From positions 1 to 52,132 of the forward strand of contig MNXJ01000001.1 in NCBI GenBank assembly GCA_001872455.1: DNA of 52,132 bases, in the 5' to 3' direction. The DNA comes from Anaerolineae bacterium CG2_30_57_67. Lineage in GTDB: Bacteria; Chloroflexota; Anaerolineae; Anaerolineales; Villigracilaceae. Position numbers and translations under genes: made by a program. The notes under the pieces are model-generated. The model saw nothing but the letters and a program-made list of their open reading frames with translations, was not told the DNA's origin and made no database searches. This document shows, one piece after another, positions 32,349-41,323 of this stretch (position 1 is the stretch's first letter; each line of letters begins with the position of its first letter).

Positions 32349-35300
32349 ATGAAACGTTCATCACTTAACTGGATTTTTGACCTGCTGCTGATTGTCGTTT
32401 TGGCAACCGGCGGCTATTTGCGCGTCATCGGCCTGAACTGGGACGAGAGCCAGCATTTGCACCCCGACGAGCGCTTTATGACGATGGTCACCACCTCGCT
32501 CAGCCCGGCGACTTCGGTTGGCAATTATTTCGATACGGCCAATTCACACCTGAACCCGGCCAATACCGGCTACACATTTTTTGTCTACGGAACATTTCCG
32601 CTTTTTTTGACGCGCTATGTCGGCGAATGGGTCGCACAAACCGGCTATGACGAAATCACCCTGGTCGGGCGGCAGCTTTCCGCGTTGGCCGATTTGCTGG
32701 CCGTGCTGGCGCTCTACCTGCTGACAGCGCGCCTGTATGGGCGCAAAACCGCCTTCGTGGCGGCGGCTTTTTCGGCGTTTGCGGTGATGCAAATTCAGGA
32801 ATCCCATTTTTACACGGTGGACAATTACGCCACACTCTTCATGACGCTGGCGGCCTACTTCGCCGTGCGAATTCTCACCCAGGCGCGGGACGAAAATCAG
32901 CCCGGCGGCTGGCGGAACCCGGATTTGTGGAACAGCGTTCTGTTTGGCCTGGCCACCGGGCTGGCGATTGCTTCCAAAATTAACGCCGCGCCGGTGGCGA
33001 TTCTCCTGCCGGGAGCTTTTTTACTGCGCTGGCTTTCTTCTGAACGCGGCGAACCGAAAGCTTTTCCGTTTTTTGAAACGGCCACTTTTTTCGTGATCGT
33101 TGGCGCGGTTTTCACCCTGCTGGCCTTTCGCATCGGCCAACCCTACGCCTTCAGCGGGCCCGGATTCTTCGGTGTGTCGCTCAACCCGCAGTGGGTGGCA
33201 ACCATCGCGGAACAACGCGCTCAGGCCAGCGGCGACGTGGATTTTCCTCCCGCGCTGCAGTGGGCGCGCCGCCCCTTCACATTTTTGCTGGAGAATATGG
33301 TTATCTGGGGGCTGGGCTGGCCGCTTGGCCTGACGGCGTTGGCCGGGGCCGCCTGGATGGCCTGGGAGGTGCTGCGCAAACAGGCCTGGAAGCATTTGCT
33401 GCTGCTCGGCTGGCTGGCTTTTTATGTGCTGTGGCAAATGACCCAGTGGAATCCGACCATGCGCTACCAACTACCTGCCTACCCGCTGATGGCGTTGATG
33501 GCCGCCTGGGGGCTGGTGCGTCTGGGCGCAGCGCTGCAGCCAAAGCGGCTGACGTTTCTGGCTGGCCTGCTGACAGCGGCAATTTTGCTGGCTACCTTTG
33601 GCTGGGCGTATGCCTTCACACGCATTTACACCCGTCCGCATACCCGTGTTGCTGCCAGCCGCTGGATTTTTGAGCAGCTGCCCGGGCCGATTACCCTGGG
33701 CTACGCCGATGGCGCTCAGCCACTGCCGATTCCCGCCGGGCTGAGCATCGTCCCAGAGCAGGATTTCATCACCCAATTTGTTCCTTTTCACGCCGCCAGC
33801 CCGCTGACCAAAATCAGTTTGGGGCACGCCGCCGGAACGGGCCAACAAACCGTGCGCCTGACGCTGGCTTCCTCGCCCGATTTCCCGCCCGAAAGCGTGC
33901 TGGCGCAGATGGAAAGTACTGCCAATTTTGCGCCGCAAACCGACCCGCGCGGCGCGGCCTGGGATTTCCCGCTGCAAACGCCGCTGAGCCTGGCCGCCGA
34001 AAAAACCTACTACCTGCGCATTCAATCCAGCGCCCCGCTGACAATTATTGGCGCGGCGCCGATTAATGAATCATCGTGGGATGACGGCCTGCCACTGCGC
34101 ATGGACGGCTATGACGCCTACGGCGGCATTTATCAGGGCGAATTAAACCTGGAAATGTACTGGGACGACAATGCCGACAAATTGCTGCGCTTTGAAACCA
34201 ACCTCGACCAGGGCGATTATTTGTTTATTTCGTCCAACCGCCAGTGGGGCACCACCGTGCGCGTGCCAGAGCGCTACCCGCTGACGACAGTTTTTTACCG
34301 CGCCCTGCTGGGCTGCCCCGCCGGAGCCGATGTGCTGACCTGCTACCGCGAGGCGCGCCCCGGCATGTTCACCGGCCAGTTGGGCTACGAACTGGTACAA
34401 ACCTTTGAATCCTATCCCACGCTCGACCTGGGCGCGCTGGGAAAGTACGAATTTAACACCCAATACGCTGAGGAAGCCTTCACCGTTTACGACCATCCCA
34501 AAGTGCTGATTTTCAAAAAAACGGCCAGTTACAACCCGCAAAGCGCGCACGCCATTTTGGACGCGGTGGATTTGACGCAAGTGGTCCATCTCACCCCGCG
34601 CCAGGCGGGGAAATTCCCGTCGGGCCAGATGGCGCCGCGCGTGTGCTGGGGGCTGCCCGGGCTGTGTCAGTTTTTGGGCGCGCCCGAAGCCTCCGGGCTG
34701 AGCGAAGAATCGCTTTCCCTGCAATCGTTTGGCATGAAACTTTCACCGGAACGGCTGGCCGTTCAACAGGCGGGCGGAACCTGGTCGGCGTTGTTTTCCT
34801 ACCAGGCGATTCAAAACCGTTTTCCGCTGATTGGGCTGTTACTCTGGTACGGATTTCTCGCCCTGCTCGGGGCGCTGACCTACCCGCTGATGCGCGCCGC
34901 CCTGCCGGGGCTGGGAGTCAACGCCTGGGCCTTTGCCCGCACCGGCGGATTGGTTTTGCTGGCCTGGCTGTCGTGGTTCCCGGCCTCGGTTGGCGGGGTG
35001 TACACCCGCTTCAGCATCGGCCTGGCGGTCGGCCTGATTTTGATTTCCAGCGCGTTCTTGTTTCTTCGGCGCAGGCGGCAGCTTTCGGCGGAGATGAGCG
35101 CCAACCGACGGCGCATTTTGCTCTTCGAGGCCGTCTTCCTGATTTTCTTCTTGGTGGATTTTTTCATCCGCGTGGGCAACCCCGATTTGTGGCATCCGGG
35201 CCGCGGCGGCGAGCGCCCGATGGATTTTTCGTATTTGAACGCGGTGCTGAAAAGTACTACTTTCCCGCCGTATGACCCGTGGTTTGCGGGCGGGTACATC

Positions 35301-37304
35301 AACTATTACTATTACGGCTATGTGCTGGTCGGCACGCCGGTCAAACTGCTGGGAATTGTGCCGAGCATCGCCTACAATTTTATTTTGCCCACGCTCTACG
35401 CGCTGATTGCGCTGGGAGGTTTCGGCGTGGCCTTTACCCTGGTTCACAAACCGGGCCGCGAACGCCTGGCGTTGACGGCGGGGCTGGCGGCGGCGGTGGG
35501 CCTGGTGTTAATCGGTAATTTGGGCACGATTCAACTGATTTTTCAGGCGCTGCAAAAAATGGCCGTGCCTTCCGAACAGGTTTCTGCCGCCGGGGTGTGG
35601 ATTTTCCAACGCTGGGGCTGGGCCGCGCAGGGAATTTTCAAACTACTGACCGGTCAGGGCGAGCTACCCATTGGCTGGGGCGAGTGGTACTGGAATCCCA
35701 GCCGCGTCATCCCATCCGGGCCGGGCAACGAAATCACCGAATTTCCGCTGTTCACCTTTTTGTACAGCGATTTGCACGCCCACATGATTTCTCTGCCGCT
35801 GGCCACGCTGATGCTGGGCTGGGCGCTTTCCACGCTGCGCGCGCGGCGGCTTTCCTGGCTGCGCTGGCTGGCGACGCTGGCTTTTGGCGGTCTGGTGATT
35901 GGCGCGTTCCGCCCGACCAACACTTGGGATTTTCCCACCTATCTGCTGTTTGCCGCGCTCGTGACCGGCTACTCACTGTTCCGCCATGGAAAAACGGAGC
36001 GGGTAACGGATGGGGAAACGGAAAAACGGATAACGGATGAACCGGAAAACCGCGCAACTGAAGAACTGGAAAACCGGAGCACCGGAACACTGGAAAATCG
36101 TCCAACCGAAGAACTGGAACACTGGTCAACCGGCAAACTGCTTCCGGCGCTGGCGGGCATGGCGACTTTGACCGGTTTCGCGCTGGTGCTGTATGCGCCC
36201 TACGCCCAATGGTTTGGGCTGGGCTACTCCAACATTCAACTCTGGGAAGGCGACAAAACGCCCATCTGGTCGTACCTGACGATGTGGCTGCCCTTCCTGT
36301 TTGTGATTTTCTTCTGGCTGCTGTGGGAAACACGGCAGTGGATGGCGCAGACGCCGCTCTCGGCGTTGAGAAGTTTCCTCAGCGCGTATCAGCCGCTGGT
36401 GAGCGCCGCCGGCCTGCTGGCGTTGGCGCTCACGCTGGGAACGTGGCTTTTCTTTCAGGTGACGGTGGCGCTGATTGCCCTGCCGCTGCTCTTTTGGACG
36501 CTGATTTTGTTGCTGCGTCCGCGCCTGCCGGACGCCAAACGCCTGACGCTGTTCATGGCCGTCACCGCGCTGGCGCTGACCGTGTTTGTCGAGCTGGTCG
36601 TGCTTTCCGGCGACATCGGGCGCATGAACACCATCTTCAAACTGTACCTGCAGGCCTGGGTTTTCCTGGCAGTTGCCAGCGGTGCGGCTTTCGCCTGGAC
36701 ATTGGCCGAGCTGAAAGTGTGGCGCGGCTTCTGGCAGACGGGCGTGATGGTGCTTTTCGCGGGCGCCTTCCTGTTCACCATCACCGCCAGCGGCGATAAA
36801 ATCCGTGACCGGATTTCACCCACCACCCCGCTGACGCTCGACAGCATGGAATACATGCTCCATTCCATCTACTGGGACGGGCAAGACATGGATTTAAGCC
36901 AGGATTACCGCGCCATCCGCTGGTTGCAAGACAACGTGAGCGGCTCGCCGGTGATTGTCGAAGGCTACACCAGCGAATACCGCTGGGGCGCGCGCTACGC
37001 CATTTACACCGGCCTGCCGGATGTCCTCGGCTGGAACTGGCATCAGCGCCAACAGCGCACGCTGACCCCCGAAACCTGGGTCTTCGACCGCGCCAACGCC
37101 ATCAATGCGTTTTACGAAACCACCGACCTGATTGCCGCGCGCGCGTTTTTGCGGGAGTACAACGCCCGCTACATCGTCGTCGGCCAGATGGAACGCAATT
37201 ACTATCAGCCCGCTGGCCTGGCAAAATTTGAAAGCCAAAACGGTACGTTATGGCGCGAAGTCTACCGCGACGGGCTGACCGTGATTTACGAGGTGCTGCC
37301 GTGA
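32349..37304 (+). CDS. 1651-aa fusion of a GT39-like half and a DUF2298 (Chlor_Arch_YYY) half
   Basis: A giant membrane protein. The N-terminal half is GT-C/PMT-like, with the external loop LNWDESQHLHPDERFMTMVT (from about residue 29; Asp/Glu as probable catalytic acids) and ten or so helices, then a large soluble region to about residue 830. The second half is DUF2298: its signature FAGGYINYYYYGYVLVGTPV is near residue 980 and many helices follow. A low-complexity stretch (GKTERVTDGETEKRITDE and on, about 1213-1262) sits between two helices and is encoded by tandem repeats. Function is unknown; DUF2298 proteins are predicted GT-C-like transferases, so this may be a two-active-site enzyme. 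Confidence 0.85.
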   Translation: MKRSSLNWIFDLLLIVVLATGGYLRVIGLNWDESQHLHPDERFMTMVTTSLSPATSVGNYFDTANSHLNPANTGYTFFVYGTFPLFLTRYVGEWVAQTGYDEITLVGRQLSALADLLAVLALYLLTARLYGRKTAFVAAAFSAFAVMQIQESHFYTVDNYATLFMTLAAYFAVRILTQARDENQPGGWRNPDLWNSVLFGLATGLAIASKINAAPVAILLPGAFLLRWLSSERGEPKAFPFFETATFFVIVGAVFTLLAFRIGQPYAFSGPGFFGVSLNPQWVATIAEQRAQASGDVDFPPALQWARRPFTFLLENMVIWGLGWPLGLTALAGAAWMAWEVLRKQAWKHLLLLGWLAFYVLWQMTQWNPTMRYQLPAYPLMALMAAWGLVRLGAALQPKRLTFLAGLLTAAILLATFGWAYAFTRIYTRPHTRVAASRWIFEQLPGPITLGYADGAQPLPIPAGLSIVPEQDFITQFVPFHAASPLTKISLGHAAGTGQQTVRLTLASSPDFPPESVLAQMESTANFAPQTDPRGAAWDFPLQTPLSLAAEKTYYLRIQSSAPLTIIGAAPINESSWDDGLPLRMDGYDAYGGIYQGELNLEMYWDDNADKLLRFETNLDQGDYLFISSNRQWGTTVRVPERYPLTTVFYRALLGCPAGADVLTCYREARPGMFTGQLGYELVQTFESYPTLDLGALGKYEFNTQYAEEAFTVYDHPKVLIFKKTASYNPQSAHAILDAVDLTQVVHLTPRQAGKFPSGQMAPRVCWGLPGLCQFLGAPEASGLSEESLSLQSFGMKLSPERLAVQQAGGTWSALFSYQAIQNRFPLIGLLLWYGFLALLGALTYPLMRAALPGLGVNAWAFARTGGLVLLAWLSWFPASVGGVYTRFSIGLAVGLILISSAFLFLRRRRQLSAEMSANRRRILLFEAVFLIFFLVDFFIRVGNPDLWHPGRGGERPMDFSYLNAVLKSTTFPPYDPWFAGGYINYYYYGYVLVGTPVKLLGIVPSIAYNFILPTLYALIALGGFGVAFTLVHKPGRERLALTAGLAAAVGLVLIGNLGTIQLIFQALQKMAVPSEQVSAAGVWIFQRWGWAAQGIFKLLTGQGELPIGWGEWYWNPSRVIPSGPGNEITEFPLFTFLYSDLHAHMISLPLATLMLGWALSTLRARRLSWLRWLATLAFGGLVIGAFRPTNTWDFPTYLLFAALVTGYSLFRHGKTERVTDGETEKRITDEPENRATEELENRSTGTLENRPTEELEHWSTGKLLPALAGMATLTGFALVLYAPYAQWFGLGYSNIQLWEGDKTPIWSYLTMWLPFLFVIFFWLLWETRQWMAQTPLSALRSFLSAYQPLVSAAGLLALALTLGTWLFFQVTVALIALPLLFWTLILLLRPRLPDAKRLTLFMAVTALALTVFVELVVLSGDIGRMNTIFKLYLQAWVFLAVASGAAFAWTLAELKVWRGFWQTGVMVLFAGAFLFTITASGDKIRDRISPTTPLTLDSMEYMLHSIYWDGQDMDLSQDYRAIRWLQDNVSGSPVIVEGYTSEYRWGARYAIYTGLPDVLGWNWHQRQQRTLTPETWVFDRANAINAFYETTDLIAARAFLREYNARYIVVGQMERNYYQPAGLAKFESQNGTLWREVYRDGLTVIYEVLP
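35990..36142 (+). repeat. Tandem-repeat insertion inside the DUF2298 fusion gene
   Basis: Short units of the type AACGGAT, AACTGGA and ACCGGAA recur through this stretch with a loose period of seven bases. It encodes a polar loop of about 50 residues rich in Thr, Glu and Asn between two membrane helices, in frame. It resembles the intergenic heptanucleotide repeats at 26706-26808. Confidence 0.6.
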
Positions 37305-37681
37305 CGAAAATCTACCACATCATCTCCGCCGCCGCGCTGACCGAGGCCCGCGCGCGCGGCGAATATCGCCCCGACAGTTTGGCGCGCGAGGGATTCATTC
37401 ACTTCTCGCAAAAACACCAGATTCTCAGCGTGGCGAATGCCTTTTACCGCGGGCAGGCCGGGCTGGTGATTCTCGTCGTGGCGCCGGAACGCCTGCGGGC
37501 GGCGCTGCGCTGCGAGCCGCCGGTCCACCCCGCGGGAGCGGCTGCCTCCGCCGCGCTGCCTGCCGCCGAATCGCTTTTTCCGCATCTCTACGGCGCGTTA
37601 AATCTGGACGCGGTGACGGAAATCATCCACTTTCCCGCCAACCCCGACGGTTCTTTTTCCCTGCCGCCAGAACTTGAATAA
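37301..37681 (+). CDS. DUF952 family protein
   Basis: A 126-residue soluble protein starting at GTG 37301, overlapping the previous stop (GTGA). VTKIYHIISAAALTEARARG, the block LAREGFIHFSQKHQILSVAN and the end FPHLYGALNLDAVTEIIHFP are DUF952, a small family often annotated as 'glutathione S-transferase-like' and related to the ADP-ribosyltransferase-type fold. No reaction is established. Its place between two DUF2298 genes is unexpected, since DUF952 genes are usually free-standing. Confidence 0.88.
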   Translation: MTKIYHIISAAALTEARARGEYRPDSLAREGFIHFSQKHQILSVANAFYRGQAGLVILVVAPERLRAALRCEPPVHPAGAAASAALPAAESLFPHLYGALNLDAVTEIIHFPANPDGSFSLPPELE

Positions 37682-37684
37682 GCC

Positions 37685-40108
37685 ATGCTCAATTTTTTCC
37701 TGTGGTACCTGCTGATTTCGGCCCTCGGCGCGCTGACGTTTCCGCTGGCGCGCCGATTTTTCCCGGCGCTAGCCGACGAAGGCTACAGCCTGAGCCGCGC
37801 GCTGGGGCTTTTGCTGTGGGGATTTTTCTTCTGGCTGGCGGTTTCGCTCGGCTTTTTGCAGAACGACCCCGCCGGGCTGATTTTCTCGCTGCTGGCGCTG
37901 GCCGGGCTGATGGTTTTCTGGCGCAAGCCGGGGACGCGCGCCTGGCTGAAAGAAAACTGGCGTTTTGTGGCGCTGACAGAGACGCTTTTTCTGTTGGCGT
38001 TTGCCGCACTGGCCTTTTTGCGCGCCAACGCGCCCGAGGCGCTTGGCACCGAAAAGCCGATGGAGTTGGCCTTCATCAATGCCGTACTGCGCTCGCCGAC
38101 TTTTCCGCCGCACGACCCCTGGCTGGCGGGGTACGGCATTTCGTATTACTACTTTGGCTATGTGCTGACCGGGATGTTGGCAAAATTGACCGCCACCTCG
38201 GGCGGCGTGGCCTTCAACCTGATGATTGCGCTGGTCTTTGCCCTGAGCGCCATCGGCGCGTTTGGCTTGCTTTACAACCTGCTGGCGGTTTTTCAGCCCG
38301 CCAAAAATGCAAAGCCGCTGGCGACAGCGTTTTTCGGGCCGCTGTTTTTGCTGGTCATCAGCAACCTGGAAGGGTTTCTGGAAGTTCTTCACCGGCGCGG
38401 CATTGGCTGGACGTTTTTGCCAGACGGCACGGCGGTTTCCACTTTTTGGGCCTGGCTGCGCATGAAAGAGTTGAGCGACCCGCCGCTTCAACCGCTGGGC
38501 TGGCTTCCCGACCGTTTTTGGTGGTGGTGGCGCGCGGCGCGCGTGCTGCACGACTATGATTTGCGCGGCAATTTTAGCGAAGTGATTGACGAGTTTCCGT
38601 TTTTCTCGTACCTGCTGGCCGATTTGCACCCGCATGTGCTCGCCATGCCGTTTGGTCTGCTGGCGCTGGCGCTGGCGCTCAACCTGTATCTGGGCGGCGG
38701 GCGCGGCGAAATCAACTTGAAATGGTTCAAAATTCCGCTGGCCGCGCCGATGTTCGGCCTGCTGGCGGTGACGCTGGGCGGTCTGGCCTTTCTCAACACC
38801 TGGGATTTTCCCACTTATCTGGCGCTGACGGTGGCGGCCTTCGTTCTGCTGCGCGCGCGCGAAAGCGGCTGGGGCTGGGCGCGCGCCGAGGAAGCCCTGG
38901 CGCTGGCGATTCCGCTCGGGCTGGTTTCCGTTTTGCTCTATCTGCCGTTTTATTTGGGCTTTTCTTCGCAGGCGGGCGGAATTTTGCCCAACGTCATTCA
39001 CCCCACACGCGGCGCGTATTTGTGGATTATGTTCGGCACATTGTTTGTGCCGATTTTCCTGCTGATGGGGCAAATGCGCTCACAGCCGCGCAATCTCAAA
39101 CTTGGATTCGGCCTGGCGGCGGCGCTGACCGGCGGCCTGTGGCTTTTCTCGTTGCTGATGAGTTTAATTGCCGCCAACACAGAGATTGGACGCTGGTTCA
39201 TCACCGCGCAGGGCGAAACCAGCACGCTGACGGTTTTGCTGGCCGCGACGGCGCGCCGCTTTGAATATGGCGCCGGTCTGCTGACGATTTTCCTGCTGAT
39301 TGGCGGCGCGGCGGCCTTGCTGATTGGGGCAAAAACTGACCGCGCCCTGCCCGCTTCGAGCGAATCGCCTGAAGCGGATGCACTTTCGCGCCAATCTGAA
39401 ACGCCGCTGCCCTTCCTCTGGCTGTTAATTTTGTTGGGCGGACTGCTAGTGCTGGCCCCCGAATTTATTTTCCTACGTGACCTGTTCAGCGCGCGCATGA
39501 ACACGGTTTTCAAGTTTTACTATCAGGCCTGGGCGCTCTGGTCGCTGGCGGCGGCTTTCGCCGCGGTGATGATTTTCTCGCGTTCCGGCTGGCTGGCGCG
39601 CGCCGCGCTGCTGACGGTGATGGCGATGGGGCTGGTCTACCCCATTCTCAGCCCGTTCAGCCGCGCCAACGGCTTCGCTCCTTCCACCGGGCGGACGCTG
39701 GATGCGGCGGCTTATCACGCCCAATTTTCAACGGAGGAAGCCCGCGCTGTGGCTTTTCTGCAAACACAGCCGCTGGGTGTGGTGGCCGAGGCCGCAACCG
39801 CTGGCAGTTACAACGACTTTGGCCGCATCGCCACCCTTTCGGGGTTTCCGGCGGTACTGGGCTGGCGCGGCCACGAACAGCAGTGGCGCGGCAGTCTGGC
39901 CGAGGCCGGGACACGCCTGGAAGATATGCAAACCCTGTACGAAACCCCTTCCCTGACGCAAGCGCAGGAAATTTTGAAACTGTACAACGTGCGCTATATC
40001 GTCGTCGGCGGCCTGGAGCGGCGCACCTACCACGTCAACGAGACCAAATTCAGCGCCTTCCCGGTCGTTTTCAGCGAGGGCGAGACGGTGATTTATCTCG
40101 TGCCGTGA
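37685..40108 (+). CDS. DUF2298 (Chlor_Arch_YYY) membrane protein, 807 aa
   Basis: A second, stand-alone DUF2298 protein with about 15 helices, aligning with the C-terminal half of the 1651-residue fusion. The signature YGISYYYFGYVLTGMLAKLT is near residue 155 and FPFFSYLLADLHPHVLAMPF near 303 (compare FPLFTFLYSDLHAHMISLPL in the fusion). A conserved C-terminal segment (ILKLYNVRYIVVGGLERRTY) is shared with the end of the fusion protein (FLREYNARYIVVGQMERNYY). The two probably arose by duplication. It starts 3 bases after DUF952 and is last in the cluster. Confidence 0.88.
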   Translation: MLNFFLWYLLISALGALTFPLARRFFPALADEGYSLSRALGLLLWGFFFWLAVSLGFLQNDPAGLIFSLLALAGLMVFWRKPGTRAWLKENWRFVALTETLFLLAFAALAFLRANAPEALGTEKPMELAFINAVLRSPTFPPHDPWLAGYGISYYYFGYVLTGMLAKLTATSGGVAFNLMIALVFALSAIGAFGLLYNLLAVFQPAKNAKPLATAFFGPLFLLVISNLEGFLEVLHRRGIGWTFLPDGTAVSTFWAWLRMKELSDPPLQPLGWLPDRFWWWWRAARVLHDYDLRGNFSEVIDEFPFFSYLLADLHPHVLAMPFGLLALALALNLYLGGGRGEINLKWFKIPLAAPMFGLLAVTLGGLAFLNTWDFPTYLALTVAAFVLLRARESGWGWARAEEALALAIPLGLVSVLLYLPFYLGFSSQAGGILPNVIHPTRGAYLWIMFGTLFVPIFLLMGQMRSQPRNLKLGFGLAAALTGGLWLFSLLMSLIAANTEIGRWFITAQGETSTLTVLLAATARRFEYGAGLLTIFLLIGGAAALLIGAKTDRALPASSESPEADALSRQSETPLPFLWLLILLGGLLVLAPEFIFLRDLFSARMNTVFKFYYQAWALWSLAAAFAAVMIFSRSGWLARAALLTVMAMGLVYPILSPFSRANGFAPSTGRTLDAAAYHAQFSTEEARAVAFLQTQPLGVVAEAATAGSYNDFGRIATLSGFPAVLGWRGHEQQWRGSLAEAGTRLEDMQTLYETPSLTQAQEILKLYNVRYIVVGGLERRTYHVNETKFSAFPVVFSEGETVIYLVP

Positions 40109-40115
40109 AAGATGA

Positions 40116-40172
40116 TGACAGGATGAAGAGGATTTAAATCTTTTCATCCCATTTATCCCCTTCACCCTGTCA
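40116..40172. terminator. Inverted repeat between convergent genes
   Basis: TGACAGGATGAAGAGGAT (40116-40133) pairs with the complement at 40155-40172, with two mismatches that are G-U in RNA. A smaller inner repeat GATTTAAATC is also present. It lies between the DUF2298 stop and the M20 stop and probably acts in both directions. The ACAGGAT-type sequence recurs loosely at 48811. Confidence 0.5.
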
Positions 40173-41261
40173 CCAATTGAGCAGCAGCGCCTCCAGCAGG
40201 CGGGCGCGCTCTTCCAAACTGACGGTGAAAATCCACTCGCGCTCTGAATGATAATCCGCGCCGACTGCGCCCAGACCGTCCAGCACCGGCACGCCCAGCG
40301 GAGCGATGAAATTGGCGTCCGAGCCGCCGCCGGAGCCGCCCGCCTTCAAGTCAATCCCCACGCCCGCCGCTATCTGGCGGGCTTTTTCGTAGGTGATTTT
40401 CATCGTTGCGTCGAAAGGCATTGGCGCGCGGTTGAGCAAGCCTTCCGCCGTGACAGTCGTTCCCGGCAGATGCGGACGCAGCGCCTTCAGCGCGGCGAGG
40501 ATGCGCGGCGCTTCGGCGGGGTCGAGTACACGCAAATCGCCGCGCGCTTCGGCCTCGGCGGGGACGACATTTTCCACCGTTCCGCCGCGAATGACGCCGA
40601 TGTTGAGCGTTGTGCCTTTGGCGTAATCCGTCCAACGTTGAATTTCCAGCACCTGATGCGCCAACTCTTCGATGGCGTTGCGCCCTTTTTCGTGTTCGCC
40701 GCCCGAATGCGCCGCCACGCCGCGCACGCGCACCACAAAATCGCCGACGCCTTTGCGCCAGGTTTTGATGGCCCCGTCGAGCAGGCCAGATTCCAGCACC
40801 AGCGCCAGCAGGCTTTCGCGCGAGAGATTCTCAATCAGCGCGCGGGAACTGCCCGATCCGATTTCCTCGTCGGTGGTGAAAAGCGCCACCAGCGGGCGGG
40901 TCAGCGCGCCGGCGCGGCGCAGGCGTTCAATCGCCGCTAGCGTAATCACAATTCCGCCTTTCATATCCAGCACACCGGGGCCGTAGGTTTTTTCGGCGTC
41001 CGAGCGGAAGGGCATTCCGGCCAGCGTGCCGCGCGGGAAAACCGTGTCCATGTGGTGCAAAAGCAGGATGGGTTTTCCCGGCGCGGAGGCGTTCCAGCGC
41101 GCGACGAGCTGCCCGCCGCTTTCGGCGCTGACCTGCGCCCCCAGCCGGGCGGCCTGCGCCGCGACGAGGCGGCCAACCGCCTGCACGGCGGCGGGGTCGC
41201 TGGAAGGCGATTCGGTTTCGACCAGTTCTTTCAGCAAAGCCAGCATTTCAGTCAGGTTCAT
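40170..41261 (-). CDS. M20-family metallopeptidase (CPG2-like)
   Basis: A 363-residue zinc hydrolase of the carboxypeptidase G2/ArgE/DapE family. The ligands and acids are in LLHHMDTVFPRG (His, Asp), YGPGVLDMKGGIV (bridging Asp), TTDEEIGS (catalytic Glu and ligand), and the Asp/His set further on; the dimerisation domain has AHSGGEHEKGRNAIEEL. The start at 41261 (MNLTEMLALLKELVE) has GGGAGA 5 bases upstream. No signal peptide, so cytoplasmic. It probably removes C-terminal or N-acyl amino acids; the substrate is not determined. Confidence 0.88.
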   Translation of the reverse strand: MNLTEMLALLKELVETESPSSDPAAVQAVGRLVAAQAARLGAQVSAESGGQLVARWNASAPGKPILLLHHMDTVFPRGTLAGMPFRSDAEKTYGPGVLDMKGGIVITLAAIERLRRAGALTRPLVALFTTDEEIGSGSSRALIENLSRESLLALVLESGLLDGAIKTWRKGVGDFVVRVRGVAAHSGGEHEKGRNAIEELAHQVLEIQRWTDYAKGTTLNIGVIRGGTVENVVPAEAEARGDLRVLDPAEAPRILAALKALRPHLPGTTVTAEGLLNRAPMPFDATMKITYEKARQIAAGVGIDLKAGGSGGGSDANFIAPLGVPVLDGLGAVGADYHSEREWIFTVSLEERARLLEALLLNW

Positions 41262-41323
41262 AAAATCTCCCGTGTTTTCTGCCAAGTTCGGGTTCAGAAG
41301 CGCATTCCCATTATAATCCCCGC

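Noticed and set aside
37769-39073. 434-codon open frame antisense to the DUF2298 gene
   Set aside because: Gln/Arg-rich composition typical of the complement of a hydrophobic GC-rich membrane gene; no start signal.
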